Positions 1-9,075 of a stretch of 64,000 nucleotides of DNA are shown one piece after another (positions within the stretch are counted from its first letter, which is position 1; the number at the start of each line of letters is the position of its first letter). The translations under genes and the position numbers were made by a program. Under the pieces are notes generated by a model, which was not told the DNA's origin, made no database searches, and saw nothing but the letters and a program-made list of their open reading frames with translations. Source of the DNA: Gammaproteobacteria bacterium (GTDB lineage Bacteria; Pseudomonadota; Gammaproteobacteria; Ga0077536); the NCBI GenBank assembly GCA_020849475.1, contig JADLGE010000034.1:85286-149285 (forward strand), written 5' to 3'.

Positions 1-50
1 GCGTGACCCTCGATGTGCGGTAGCGGGGGCGGACGCGATGCTGCATCATC

Positions 51-977
51 GTGCGCATCGTGTCGGTCCATCTGAAACTACTGCTCGCTTGTCTGTTCTG
101 GGGCATGACGCCGACCATCGGGCGTGTGCTGGCGGAGTTCAAGGCGCCGTTCGTGGTGGTGTGCGGGCGCTTCATGGTGGCCTGCCTGTTCCTGGTGTGG
201 TTCTGTCGCGCCGCCCAACAATTCAAATCGGTGCCACGGCAGCATTGGTGGCGCTTCGCGGGCATGGGCGCGAGCGGCATCCTCCTGCACAACGGGCTTT
301 TATATAAGGGGCTCGAATACACCAGCGCCACCACTGCATCGATAGTGGTGTCATTGATCTCCATTCAAGTGGTGTGTCTGGACATGCTCATCTATCGACG
401 CATGCCCGACCATCTCACCCTCATCGGCGTGCTGCTGAGCTTTGTCGGCACCGCCTTCGTGCTGACCGACGGTCACCTGACGCAGTTGTTCGCCATCGGC
501 ATCGGCCGCGGCGAAGTGCTGGCGTTTCTGTCGGCGCTGGCGTGGGCGGTGTATTCGTTGCTCGGGCGCTCGCTGCTCGAGCAATATTCGCCCTTGCTGG
601 TCACCACCTACGCGGCGCTGGCCGGACTCGCGATGCTGCTGCCGTTCCTGGTCGTCGAACCGCAGGCGACGCACGCGGTGTTCAGTTCTTCCCACGCGCT
701 CATGCTGATGTTCTTTCTCGGCTTGATCGGTTCGGCGCTCGGTTTCCTGTGGTATTCCGAGGCCATGCTCAAGATTGGCGCGGTCGGCACCGCGGTTTAC
801 ATCAATCTCACGCCGGTGTTTGGCGTGGTCGCGGCCAGCGTGTTTCTTGGCGAGAAGTCTTCACAGTCGGTGCTGCTCGGCGGTCTCGTCGTGTGTGCGA
901 GCCTCATGCTGGTCAATCGACCACGCTGGCCGTGGCGGCGCGCCGCTCAGCCCGCCGTTCCAGCAGGCCGGCCGTAA
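51..977 (+). CDS. EamA/DMT-family transporter
   Basis: This 308-residue protein looks like a drug/metabolite transporter: about ten hydrophobic helices in two EamA-like halves, with the signature LLACLFWGMTPTIGRVLA near the N-terminus and a short basic tail. Family members export amino acids, metabolites or drugs across the inner membrane; the substrate cannot be read here. The start is a GTG at 51 without a clear Shine-Dalgarno; an in-frame GTG at 60 is an alternative. The 3' end overlaps the convergent MFS gene by 65 bases. Confidence 0.85.
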   Translation: MRIVSVHLKLLLACLFWGMTPTIGRVLAEFKAPFVVVCGRFMVACLFLVWFCRAAQQFKSVPRQHWWRFAGMGASGILLHNGLLYKGLEYTSATTASIVVSLISIQVVCLDMLIYRRMPDHLTLIGVLLSFVGTAFVLTDGHLTQLFAIGIGRGEVLAFLSALAWAVYSLLGRSLLEQYSPLLVTTYAALAGLAMLLPFLVVEPQATHAVFSSSHALMLMFFLGLIGSALGFLWYSEAMLKIGAVGTAVYINLTPVFGVVAASVFLGEKSSQSVLLGGLVVCASLMLVNRPRWPWRRAAQPAVPAGRP

Positions 978-2124
978 ACGGCACCGCCACCAGCGCGAGG
1001 GCGCAACCCATCACCGCGTTCCAGCCGGCATGTTGATAGACCCACGCCGCCCAAGTGATGCCGAACCATGCACCGACGTAGTAGCCCAGCACGTACAGGG
1101 CATTGGCGCGGCCCTGGCCGGCCTTGAGTTTGCGATTGAGCGCGCCGACCGCTGCCGCATGCACGGTGAAGAAGCCGCCGCACACCAGCAGCAAGGCCAG
1201 CACCACGGCGCTCAATGACGGCAACATCAACAACAGCAGCGCCGCCGCCAGCACCAGCGCACCGCCCACCAGCGTGCGGCCGGTGCCGTAACGGTTGGCG
1301 ATGCGTCCGGCATTCGGCGCCATCACGATTCCGACCAGGTAGACCAGGTAGGCCAGCGATGCCTGTTCGGTCGACAGCGCGAACGGCGCTTCCGCGAGAC
1401 GATAGGGCAGGGTGTTGAAGACCGGCGCGAATATCGCCTGGCCGGCCGCGCCGCAGGCATAGGACAACCACAGCGCCGGCTGTGACAGCAGCGCCATGAA
1501 GCTCACGTCGTCGTGATGCATGGCGGCCGGCGCCGGCGCGTCGCGCAGTTCGCGCCAGGCCAGCAGCATGCCGAGCACCACCGCCAGCGCGGCGACGATG
1601 AACGCCCAGCGCCAATGGCTGGGCGCAAACACATAGCCACCGAGCAGACGGCTGACCATGCCGCCCAACACCGTCGCCGCGACATAGGAACCCATTACCA
1701 CGTTCAAGCTCGCCGCCGGCAGATGGCGCGCAAGATGCGCGGCGAGACAGGTGGTGAGCGCCGGCACGAACGCGCCCTGCACGAAACGCGCGGCAATCAG
1801 CACGTCGAGTGAATCGGTGAGGCTGCACACCACGCCCGCCAGCGCGATCACCGTGCCGCCCAGCATGACCAGGCGCGCCACCGGCCAGCTGTCGGCCAGC
1901 GCGCCAAACGGCAGATTGGCGATGGCCACACCCAGCAGCACCGCCGACACGCTGAAGGAGACCTGCAACAGTGAAGCGTGAAATTCGCTCTCCAGCACCG
2001 ACAGGATGGGCTGGGTGATGTAGATATTCAGAAACGCCGCGCACACCAGCACGAACACCGCGCGCTGCAGGCGCTGCGATTCGAATTCGCGATTTTCGAT
2101 CTGCAGGCGCGAATTCATTCGCAC
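913..2124 (-). CDS. MFS transporter
   Basis: About 403 residues with twelve predicted transmembrane helices. The N-terminal half has ITQPILSVLESEF and LPFGALADSWPVARLVM, the latter matching the helix 2-3 loop of MFS proteins that resemble arabinose/chloramphenicol effluxers (YnfM-like). It probably exports a small molecule; substrate unknown. The apparent start codons (GTG 2124, ATG 2118) and first codons lie inside a REP-like palindrome at 2102-2127 and have no good ribosome binding site, so the true start is uncertain. It overlaps the convergent DMT gene at its 3' end. Confidence 0.85.
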   Translation of the reverse strand: MRMNSRLQIENREFESQRLQRAVFVLVCAAFLNIYITQPILSVLESEFHASLLQVSFSVSAVLLGVAIANLPFGALADSWPVARLVMLGGTVIALAGVVCSLTDSLDVLIAARFVQGAFVPALTTCLAAHLARHLPAASLNVVMGSYVAATVLGGMVSRLLGGYVFAPSHWRWAFIVAALAVVLGMLLAWRELRDAPAPAAMHHDDVSFMALLSQPALWLSYACGAAGQAIFAPVFNTLPYRLAEAPFALSTEQASLAYLVYLVGIVMAPNAGRIANRYGTGRTLVGGALVLAAALLLLMLPSLSAVVLALLLVCGGFFTVHAAAVGALNRKLKAGQGRANALYVLGYYVGAWFGITWAAWVYQHAGWNAVMGCALALVAVPFTAGLLERRAERRAATASVVD

Positions 2125-2127
2125 ATT
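2102..2127 (+). repeat. REP-like palindrome inside the MFS 5' end
   Basis: A copy of the dispersed GTAG family with head GCAG instead of GTAG. Inner arms GCGAAT and ATTCGC are followed by ACATT, as in the 39975 copy. It covers the first eight or so codons of the MFS reading frame. Confidence 0.6.
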
Positions 2128-2187
2128 AGATGGCGCGCCATCATCGTCAACGCAAAATGCCGAGCGCAGTAGTTTTTCGCCAGCCTG

Positions 2188-2622
2188 CTAACGGATTACT
2201 TCGCCACCGACGCCAAACGTCCGTCCGCGAAAATGACACACCGCCTTGCCCGCATCGTTGACGATGCTGACGTCGTACATGCCGGTGCGGCGTGAGCGAT
2301 TGCTTTCGCGGGCTTCGGCTATCAGGGTTTCGCCGAGCTGCGCGGGGCGCAGGAAATCGATGTTGGCGTTCAAGGCCAGGTGCGCTTCGTTGTGGGAGTT
2401 GCTGGCAAAGGCCATGGCGGTGTCGGCGAGCGCGAACATGAGGCCGCCGTGGCAGACATCGTGACCTTGCAGCATCCACTGTTCAACTTTCATTTCCATG
2501 CGCGCATAGCCCGGCGCGCATTCCAGCAATTTGATGCCGAGTTCCTGCGAAGCGCGGTCGCGCGCATACATGTTGGCGCCGGCGGCGCGCGCGAGTTCGG
2601 TCTTGTCGGTGGGGGTGGTCAT
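2188..2622 (-). CDS. paaI: PaaI-like hotdog-fold thioesterase
   Basis: This 144-residue protein has the hotdog thioesterase core with GHDVCHGGLMFALADTAMA at about 53-71, matching PaaI hydroxyphenylacetyl-CoA thioesterase. The catalytic Asp is D67 in HGGLMFALAD. PaaI hydrolyses CoA esters that stall in the phenylacetate pathway; no other paa genes are in this window, so the true substrate is open. The start ATG overlaps the stop of the upstream truncated globin gene by four bases, indicating translational coupling. Confidence 0.9.
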   Translation of the reverse strand: MTTPTDKTELARAAGANMYARDRASQELGIKLLECAPGYARMEMKVEQWMLQGHDVCHGGLMFALADTAMAFASNSHNEAHLALNANIDFLRPAQLGETLIAEARESNRSRRTGMYDVSIVNDAGKAVCHFRGRTFGVGGEVIR

Positions 2623-3038
2623 GGTTTGCTTTCCGTCTGCAGCTGCTCACACACCACGCGCACCCGCTCGGCGGGCACCGCCAGTTGGCGCATGAGATAA
2701 ATCTTGAATGCTTCGTCCCAGTCCTGCGCTGCCACCGCCTCGGCCATGATGGCCAGCCACGCATCACGCGCCGCGGCATCGACGGCGAGATGGGCGTGCA
2801 CGCCGGGAATGCTGATGCCACCGTACTTGGCCTGGTACAAACGCGGGCCGCCCAGCCAGCCGCACAGGAAGGTCGCGAGCTTGTCGCGCGAAGTGCTGAG
2901 ATCGGCCGGATGCATGGCGCGGATCACGCGTGCCACCTCGCGGCTGTCCATCAAGTCATAGAACAGGTCGACCAGTTTGCGCAGACCGGCTTCGCCGCCG
3001 GCGGCCTGAAACGAGGCATCGCCCACACCGTAGGTCAT
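2619..3038 (-). CDS. Group II truncated haemoglobin
   Basis: A 139-residue globin of the trHbII/GlbO type. Visible landmarks are LFYDLMD with Tyr27 (B10), the FLCGWLGGPRLYQAKYGG block typical of group II, proximal His81 and the G8 Trp94 in DAWLAIM. Such proteins bind O2, NO or peroxide at heme in the cytoplasm. The start at 3038 shares one base with the upstream hydrolase stop (TGATG); the frame is open further upstream but that stretch is antisense-like and lacks globin similarity. Coupled to the PaaI gene downstream. Confidence 0.9.
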   Translation of the reverse strand: MTYGVGDASFQAAGGEAGLRKLVDLFYDLMDSREVARVIRAMHPADLSTSRDKLATFLCGWLGGPRLYQAKYGGISIPGVHAHLAVDAAARDAWLAIMAEAVAAQDWDEAFKIYLMRQLAVPAERVRVVCEQLQTESKP

Positions 3039-3757
3039 CAGTCGCGCCCCGCTTCCATCATCTTGTGTCCGAGCAATTCGGGGTTGGTGAAACACAGTTC
3101 GTGGCTGCCGGCGCATTGCACGAGGCGAAACAGTCCGAGCCGTTCCGATAAGCGCGGATGCCAGCCGTGGCTGTGGGGCAGGGCGATGTCTTCCGTGCAA
3201 TTGAGGAATGACTTGCCCATCGGCAGCGCCGCTGGTGGTCGCGTCAGGCGCAGCGGGTCTGACAGCGTCCTCCATGGATGGGCGTTCAAGCGCCCATAGG
3301 CGCTCTCGGCCGCCGCCAACGAGGCGTCGTTCATGAACGCTTCGCGCCAGATCGGGAACGGCATCATGATGCCGCCGTCCTCGGCGCGCAGCGCCGCGAA
3401 CATCTCGGCGTACTGCGGCGGCACCAGATCGGTGAGCGCTTCGCCGTCCTGCGGCACGAAGGCGTTCCAGTACACGAGGCGCCGCACGCGGGTCGGGATG
3501 CGGTCGGCCACGGCGGTGATGATCATGCCGCCATAGCTGTGCCCGACCAGCACGAAGTCGTCGAGCCGCGCGGCATCGAGATACTCAAGCAAGGACGCGA
3601 TGGCGTCTTCAAGACCCACATCCTTGCGATCGCCCGGCCGGTTGCCGGCCAGGGTCGGCAGATGCACTTCGTGGCCCGCCGCGCGCAGCGGCGCTGCCGT
3701 GGCCTCGAATTCGGCGCCGGTATGCCAGGCGCCGTGCACTATCACATAGCGCGTCAT
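3038..3757 (-). CDS. Alpha/beta hydrolase (plant-esterase / hydroxynitrile-lyase-like family)
   Basis: 239 residues of an alpha/beta hydrolase. It starts YVIVHGAWHTG, has the nucleophile elbow GHSYGG with Ser74, and a late GSHELCFTNPELL segment with the catalytic His. This matches small esterases of the EstC/methyl-esterase/HNL group. Substrate unknown, probably a small ester. It is first of a three-gene coupled run with the globin and the thioesterase. The preceding cupin gene ends six bases upstream and may belong to the same transcript. Confidence 0.85.
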   Translation of the reverse strand: MTRYVIVHGAWHTGAEFEATAAPLRAAGHEVHLPTLAGNRPGDRKDVGLEDAIASLLEYLDAARLDDFVLVGHSYGGMIITAVADRIPTRVRRLVYWNAFVPQDGEALTDLVPPQYAEMFAALRAEDGGIMMPFPIWREAFMNDASLAAAESAYGRLNAHPWRTLSDPLRLTRPPAALPMGKSFLNCTEDIALPHSHGWHPRLSERLGLFRLVQCAGSHELCFTNPELLGHKMMEAGRD

Positions 3758-3763
3758 GGCCGC

Positions 3764-4093
3764 TTACTTGGTCTCGACCAGGATTTCGCGATAGCGGGTC
3801 GGGCCGGTGTTCTTGGCCGCGTGTTGAGCCGGCACGCGCACCGAAGGATCGTGCACGCCGACCAGGTCGTCACCGTCCATGCGCAGCACGAACACCGAGC
3901 CGGTCTTGGCATCGAGCGTGCCGAGATCCTTGCCGGCCACGTCGAACACCTGCAGCGGCGCGCCGTCCAGCACGTAGAAGATGTAGTCATGCTCGTGGGT
4001 GTGCATGGGCGTGGTTTCACCCGGCTCCAGCACGAATTCCCAGACGATGATCTTGTCGTTCTCAAATACCTTGGTGGTGCCGACGCCGGCCAT
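3764..4093 (-). CDS. Small single-domain cupin protein
   Basis: 109 residues forming one cupin barrel. The metal-binding motif MHTHEHDYIFYVLDG supplies His31, His33 and His35, and a late GVHDPS supplies a candidate fourth ligand. The start at 4093 is chosen because GGGGAG lies about 7 bases upstream; the same frame is open further but the extension is low-complexity Arg-rich sequence. Function unknown; probably a metal-dependent small-molecule binder or dioxygenase working with the downstream hydrolase. Confidence 0.85.
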   Translation of the reverse strand: MAGVGTTKVFENDKIIVWEFVLEPGETTPMHTHEHDYIFYVLDGAPLQVFDVAGKDLGTLDAKTGSVFVLRMDGDDLVGVHDPSVRVPAQHAAKNTGPTRYREILVETK

Positions 4094-4176
4094 GATTGCG
4101 CTCCCCTGGATTGATGAATGGTGAGGTCGGAAGGTTAGCCAATTGCAGGCGGGCTGACCATGCGCCCGCGCCAGCC

Positions 4177-4533
4177 TCAGGTATGTGCATGCCAGCGCAG
4201 GCGTTGGCCGACCACCAGCTCGGCGGCAGCGGCGCCGCCTGCCGCCAGTTCCAGTGTCGAACGTGCGCGCACCCGCCAGGCGCTGCGCCAGGCCGGCAAC
4301 GCCACCTCGATATGGACGATGGTCAGCGCGCGATCGAGAAACACCAGGTCGATGGGGTAACGCATGAACGCGGTATGCACGCTGTTGCATGGCGCTATCC
4401 ACAGACCATGGTCGAGCGTCAGCGGCGCATGGCCGAGCAGGCCGCGCATGCGCTCGAAGACCGAGGTCGTGCGGCGCACATGACCCACCACCACCGATTC
4501 ACTGAGGTCGTCGAGCAATACGCCTTGAATCAT
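4177..4533 (-). CDS. DUF192 family protein
   Basis: 118 residues with the full DUF192 signature: RMRGLLGHAPLTLDHGLWI, then PCNSVHTAFMRYPIDLVFLD. The family is widespread and often exported or near secretion genes; biochemical role unknown. No signal peptide is visible in this copy. It lies directly upstream of, and divergent from, the Tad pilus operon, which may be coincidental. Confidence 0.85.
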   Translation of the reverse strand: MIQGVLLDDLSESVVVGHVRRTTSVFERMRGLLGHAPLTLDHGLWIAPCNSVHTAFMRYPIDLVFLDRALTIVHIEVALPAWRSAWRVRARSTLELAAGGAAAAELVVGQRLRWHAHT

Positions 4534-4595
4534 GTCCGTGCTTCACCTGACGCGTGAACTCGAATGTGCCAGCGCTTCCAAAGTTTCAGCGCACC

Positions 4596-4623
4596 TTGGC
4601 GATTATGCAGTACATCGTATATC
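4596..4623 (+). promoter_or_regulatory. Candidate sigma70 promoter of the Tad operon
   Basis: TTGGCG at 4596-4601 and TATATC at 4618-4623 are separated by 16 bases, about 70 bases before the pilin start. Only a consensus-like match. Confidence 0.3.
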
Positions 4624-4689
4624 TTGCCCTCAAGCACCGGGATGCCCCGGGTCGGTATTGGGTCGGCGAACTGGGGGAGTGGAACTCAC

Positions 4690-4938
4690 ATGATCAAACT
4701 GAAACTCAAGCAACTCGGCCAGGGCATGACCGAGTACATCATCATCGTCGCGCTGATCGCGATTGCCGCGATCGCCATCTACGGCCTGTTTGGCGACACC
4801 ATCCGTGGCCAGATGGGCGTGATGACCTCGGAACTGGCGGGCGACAAGGGCTCGGCCGATGTCACGGTCGATTCCGGCAAGCAGTCTGATGCGACTGCCT
4901 CGCGCGGTCTGAAGGACTTCTCGCAAGACACCAAGTAA
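4690..4938 (+). CDS. Flp-type pilin
   Basis: An 82-residue protein with a short basic leader (MIKLKLKQLG), the class IVb/Flp processing motif G/QGMTEY and a hydrophobic helix IIIVALIAIAAIAIYGLFG. This is the Flp major pilin layout; a TadV/CpaA-type peptidase should cut after the Gly. The start at 4690 is preceded by GGGGGAG; the longer open frame upstream is non-coding in character. The hydrophilic tail is longer than in the smallest Flp pilins. First gene of the pilus operon. Confidence 0.85.
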   Translation: MIKLKLKQLGQGMTEYIIIVALIAIAAIAIYGLFGDTIRGQMGVMTSELAGDKGSADVTVDSGKQSDATASRGLKDFSQDTK

Positions 4939-4959
4939 GCGCGACGGTGGCCGTATCGG

Positions 4960-7173
4960 GTGCCGCGGCGCTCTGATCCTGGCTTGAACGCGCGCGGTCC
5001 GGGCAGCGACCGCGCGCGACGTCCGCCCTGTCTGCGCGTTCAGCGCGGGCAGGCCGCCTTCATGACTTTGATACTGACCGTCGTGCTGGTGCTCGGCGGT
5101 CTGAGCCTCTATCGCGCCGGCCGCATGACGGCCGACAAGATGGAGCTGCAGAACGCCGCCGACGCGATGGCCTTCGGGGTCTCGACCGTCGAAGCGCGCG
5201 ATCTCAATTTCGCGGCATATACCAACCGCGCCATCATCGCCAACGAGGTTGCCATCGGCCAGGCCATCGGCATGGCGTCGTGGGCCTATCACTGGAAGTC
5301 CATCGGCGACTTCCTGCTCGAATACAACAAGTTCCTGTCGGGCCCGACGCTCGGCATTTCCACTGCGGTGCTGACACCGATCTCCACCGGCTTCCAGGTG
5401 CCGGGCGGCATCTTCGTGACAATCATGCGGGCCTATGCCAAGGCCATGACCGCGGTCAATCACAACGTCAACAAGATCTACGGCATCGCCCAGCAGATCT
5501 ATCATCTGGCCAGCATCATCAACACGCTCGGCATGCTCGACGCCGCGGTCAAGGACAACGCGCCGGACAAAGCGCACATGTCGGGCTACGGTGTACTCAT
5601 GCTGTTGTCGCATCTCGCCACCTACGGCGGGCTGCCGACCAGCGGCATCATCGATCACCTGCCGAGCATGGTGGCCGATCAACTCAAACCCTTCACCAAG
5701 TCCTATAGTCCGTCGGCCGAGGCGGTGCCAACCGCCGATTGGCAGGCCGATACCAGCGGCGACACCGATGCCGGCGGCTACGGACGCCTCGCCGCCATCA
5801 TCCAGAACTCCGGCGACCCGTTTACCAAGGGCCGCGTCAATCCGCCCGACAGCGACAACCCCAACCTGACCGGGCGCGGCTGGACCATCAACTTCTTCGA
5901 CCTGCTGCAACAGGCCGGCCTCATGCCCGCGCCGGTGTCCGCCAGCTTTGCGGTGGGTCCGGTGCATGGCTCGGCGTCTTTCGGCGTGTTTACCAACCCC
6001 ATGGCAGGCGCCACGGGACCAGGCTGGCTGGGCTTCAATGTCGGAGGCGGGGTTGATTTCGGCATCATCGGCGCCGATCTCGAATTCGAGATTTACATAC
6101 GCATGCGCATGCTGCGTGAGGGAGGCAGCGAGTTGCGCCTGGTGGTGCCGCTGACCGGCAGCAATGCCAACAAGGCGGCCGGCAACGAATTCTCGTGGTC
6201 GAGCGCCGACACCACCAACTTCGATTTGGGTTTTGCCGGCCGCGGCGCTTTCGATGCTTTCATCCGCCTGCCGTTCATCGGCAAGATCGACCTCATCAGC
6301 TCTGAAATCATCCTGGTGGCGGCCGATGACAATTTGAAAGTGGCCTTCGGTTTCGGCGGCAGTGGCAGGGGCTGCAGCGATCCGACCACCGATGACGACC
6401 CCGACAATGATGACGAAGAGCCGCAGTGCGAAGACGTCTCCGACAGCGCTGACGTGGTGATCTACGATGGCGCCTTTCCGACCTCGGCGCCGCTCGGCGC
6501 GGCCTTTGTGCACAGCGGCACGGACACTGGCGCGGTGCCCAACGCGCTCACGTCCACGCCTGAGCACATGGGCACCGATGCGAGCTTCGGCGGCGCAGCG
6601 CCGGGTCCGGTCTCGAAGGAGGCCTATGGCGGCGCCGCCAAGCACCTCATTGCCTGGTACTACCCGCCCAGCCTGCCGGCCTCGGGCATCTTCTTCCAGC
6701 CCTCGGTGCTGCCCGACCACAACGTCACCAAGTCCTACGGTGGCCTGCCGCGCTACATCGACACCACCGACTCCGAGCCGCTGTTCAAATCCGGCGGACC
6801 GTTCCTGCTGGTCGGTCTTACCCTCGATGAAGAAGACTTCAGCGATTCACTCTATTCAATGCATCCCGGCAAGGATCCCAAGGGGCGCTTCGCGCTCAAG
6901 GAGAATTTTGCCGACGGCTCGATGTCAGCGGTGTCGAAATCCGAGGTCTATTTCAAGCGCCCGCTTGATCTGGATTACTTCGCGCGCGGCGATGGTTATG
7001 TAGAACATGGCAGCGCCTTCAATCCCTATTGGCAGGCGCACCTCATTGAAACGAGTCATGCCGACCGTGTGATAGGCCTGCTGCTGCAACACGGCGAGCT
7101 GGCGCAGGGTATTTCACTGGACGGCAATGTCGAAGGTCTGTTGAGCTGGCTGCAGGATGCCCTGGGCTTCTGA
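4960..7173 (+). CDS. Large TadG-like pilus-associated protein
   Basis: 737 residues. A short N-terminal stretch ends in RGQAAF and a single transmembrane helix (MTLILTVVLVLGGLSLYRAGR), followed by KMELQNAADAMAFGVSTVEARDLNF, the hallmark of TadE/G-like Flp assembly proteins. The rest is a long periplasmic or surface domain with an acidic Asp-rich patch near residue 475 (DDDPDNDDEEPQCED). Family members are proposed minor pilins or anchoring factors. The GTG at 4960 is the first in-frame start after the pilin; an ATG before the helix is an alternative. It is far larger than ordinary TadG. Confidence 0.75.
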   Translation: MPRRSDPGLNARGPGSDRARRPPCLRVQRGQAAFMTLILTVVLVLGGLSLYRAGRMTADKMELQNAADAMAFGVSTVEARDLNFAAYTNRAIIANEVAIGQAIGMASWAYHWKSIGDFLLEYNKFLSGPTLGISTAVLTPISTGFQVPGGIFVTIMRAYAKAMTAVNHNVNKIYGIAQQIYHLASIINTLGMLDAAVKDNAPDKAHMSGYGVLMLLSHLATYGGLPTSGIIDHLPSMVADQLKPFTKSYSPSAEAVPTADWQADTSGDTDAGGYGRLAAIIQNSGDPFTKGRVNPPDSDNPNLTGRGWTINFFDLLQQAGLMPAPVSASFAVGPVHGSASFGVFTNPMAGATGPGWLGFNVGGGVDFGIIGADLEFEIYIRMRMLREGGSELRLVVPLTGSNANKAAGNEFSWSSADTTNFDLGFAGRGAFDAFIRLPFIGKIDLISSEIILVAADDNLKVAFGFGGSGRGCSDPTTDDDPDNDDEEPQCEDVSDSADVVIYDGAFPTSAPLGAAFVHSGTDTGAVPNALTSTPEHMGTDASFGGAAPGPVSKEAYGGAAKHLIAWYYPPSLPASGIFFQPSVLPDHNVTKSYGGLPRYIDTTDSEPLFKSGGPFLLVGLTLDEEDFSDSLYSMHPGKDPKGRFALKENFADGSMSAVSKSEVYFKRPLDLDYFARGDGYVEHGSAFNPYWQAHLIETSHADRVIGLLLQHGELAQGISLDGNVEGLLSWLQDALGF

Positions 7174-7174
7174 C

Positions 7175-8374
7175 ATGCGCGATGCACGGAACAACATCAC
7201 CCAGCGCGGTCAGGCCATGACCGAGTTCGTGATTGCGGCGACCTTCGTGCTGCTGCCCTTGTTCGTGTTCGTGCCGATGCTGGCCAAGTACATCGACTTC
7301 AAGCACGCGGCGATTCAGGCCGCGCGCTACCAGGCCTGGGAATACACGGTGTGGTACAACGATTTGGATGATCGCGACATCGTCGAGAACTTCAATACCG
7401 GCCATTCCGGCTTTCGCATGCCGCGCAAGGATGTCGCCACCACCGAACTCGAATCGCGCAATCGCATCATGGGGCCGTTGGGCAACACCGCCGGCGACAA
7501 CCTCGCCGACCCGGCCACCATCGCGCCGATCACGGAGAACGATCAGACTCGCGCCTATGTGCCCAACCCGCTGTGGAAAGATCGCCACGGTCTGGCATTC
7601 TTTGACGGCACTCTGAGCATGAACGAGGTCGAGACCGACGCTGACACGCCGACCATCACTCTCTTCGGCGTCAATGTCGGCAGCTGGATCAACACCATCC
7701 TCGATATCGTCGACATCGCTTTCGGTTTCATCGGTGACATCATCGGCGTCATCGATTCCGTCACACCCGGTGACGGCGGTGGCGCGCCGCCTGGCGCAGG
7801 GCAAGTATTCGCCGGCTCGCCCGAGTTCACCGCCATCAATACCAAGGGCTATTCCCACGTCGATTTCGACGCCATGGCGCTGGTCAACACCTTGGGCAGC
7901 AACCTGCGCACCGATTTGAAAGGCGGGCCGGGCGGTGTGCTCGAGACGCTCGGCTTCAAGGCCCATGCCGGTGTGTTGGCCGATGGCTGGAATGCCGGCG
8001 GCACGGCCCATACCTATCTGCAGGTCGGTGGCGCCACGCCTTCGACGCTGGTCAAGGAACTGCTGAACCTGCCCGGGCTGTCGCAGATCTGGGATTTGAT
8101 CAGCTTCATCGCGCCAGAGTTGTCGCGCTGCGATCATCCGGGTGGCGATGGTCCGCATCCGTTGGTGAAGTCACCGTTGGCGGCGCCGCAAGGCCATTTG
8201 TGGCTGGGCTATGTGGATGGCGACGTGGTCCATCCCGATAGATTGTCAGTGCCGGGCGAAGATCCGACTGTGCGCCTTGGCACCCATGTGTGCGACGACA
8301 GTGGTCGCTGCGAATGGGACGACGCGGTCGAGGCGCTCGATCCCCCGATGTCCCATTCACCGTGTCAGCCATGA
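7175..8374 (+). CDS. TadE-like pseudopilin protein
   Basis: 399 residues. The N-terminus carries RGQAMTEFVIAATFVLLPLF, a class III-like signal with Glu at position 5 after the putative cut, then a transmembrane helix and AAIQAARYQAWEY as in TadE proteins. The remainder is a periplasmic domain without recognised motifs; two Cys pairs near the C-terminus could form disulfides. The start at 7175 is one base after the upstream stop. The longer frame beginning at 7157 would overlap the upstream coding region. Confidence 0.75.
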   Translation: MRDARNNITQRGQAMTEFVIAATFVLLPLFVFVPMLAKYIDFKHAAIQAARYQAWEYTVWYNDLDDRDIVENFNTGHSGFRMPRKDVATTELESRNRIMGPLGNTAGDNLADPATIAPITENDQTRAYVPNPLWKDRHGLAFFDGTLSMNEVETDADTPTITLFGVNVGSWINTILDIVDIAFGFIGDIIGVIDSVTPGDGGGAPPGAGQVFAGSPEFTAINTKGYSHVDFDAMALVNTLGSNLRTDLKGGPGGVLETLGFKAHAGVLADGWNAGGTAHTYLQVGGATPSTLVKELLNLPGLSQIWDLISFIAPELSRCDHPGGDGPHPLVKSPLAAPQGHLWLGYVDGDVVHPDRLSVPGEDPTVRLGTHVCDDSGRCEWDDAVEALDPPMSHSPCQP

Positions 8375-9075
8375 GCATGGGACAGATTCCGCGCGTGGTG
8401 CTGTGGCTGCTGCTGTCATTCGCGGCCAGCGCTGCGCTGGCGCGGCCACCGGATTTTCCCGCGCCGAAAGACGCCAAGGTCAGCGCCGTGGCCGATGAAA
8501 TGACTATCGCCGGGCGCAGCATGGCGGTGCGCGCCTTCGTCACCGATGACAGCGTCGATGAGGTCGTCGAGTTCTACAAGGATGCATGGAAGGAGCCGCC
8601 CGTCGATGGCGCGCCCGGCTGTGCGGTTGAAACCGAAGCGCTCGCACCGTGGACGCTCATCACGCGCGTCGAGGACGACTACGTGATGACCGCGCAGGTC
8701 ATGGAGCGCCAACCGAAGGGCGCCTTCGGTTTCCTGGCGCTCGGCCGTCTGCCGGAACCCGGCAAGCCGCCGGTCGCGCCGCCCGCGCCGCCGTCCATGC
8801 AAGGCAGCGAGGTGTTGTCCAACATCACCAGTCACGACGCCGGCAAGAGCGCCCAGACCGCCATGCTCCATAACGACAAGTCGCTCGCGAGCAACGTGAA
8901 TTTCTATCGCGGCCAATACCAGGACTGGCGTGTCGATACCGACAAAGAGGTCAGCCGCGGCAAGATGCACGCACTGGCTTTCACGCGAGGCCGTGAGCAG
9001 GTGGTGATCACCATTCAGGGCGGTCGAGACGGCTCACATATAGTGCTAAACTCGGTCAAACACGATCTCCTGTGA
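8371..9075 (+). CDS. Hypothetical secreted protein of the Tad locus
   Basis: 234 residues with a signal peptide (IPRVVLWLLLSFAASAALA then RPP). No known domain was recognised. The mature part has a Pro-rich linker (PVAPPAPP) between two mixed alpha/beta segments. ATG 8371 overlaps the TadE-like stop (ATGA); ATG 8377 is also possible. The 3' end overlaps the next gene (GTGA). Placement inside the pilus operon suggests a periplasmic assembly or minor component, by context only. Confidence 0.6.
   Translation: MSMGQIPRVVLWLLLSFAASAALARPPDFPAPKDAKVSAVADEMTIAGRSMAVRAFVTDDSVDEVVEFYKDAWKEPPVDGAPGCAVETEALAPWTLITRVEDDYVMTAQVMERQPKGAFGFLALGRLPEPGKPPVAPPAPPSMQGSEVLSNITSHDAGKSAQTAMLHNDKSLASNVNFYRGQYQDWRVDTDKEVSRGKMHALAFTRGREQVVITIQGGRDGSHIVLNSVKHDLL

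Noticed and set aside
4630..6720. 696-codon minus-strand open frame
   Set aside because: It lies antisense to the pilin and TadG-like genes; its translation is Arg/Gly/His-rich with no domain. High GC makes long antisense frames common here.
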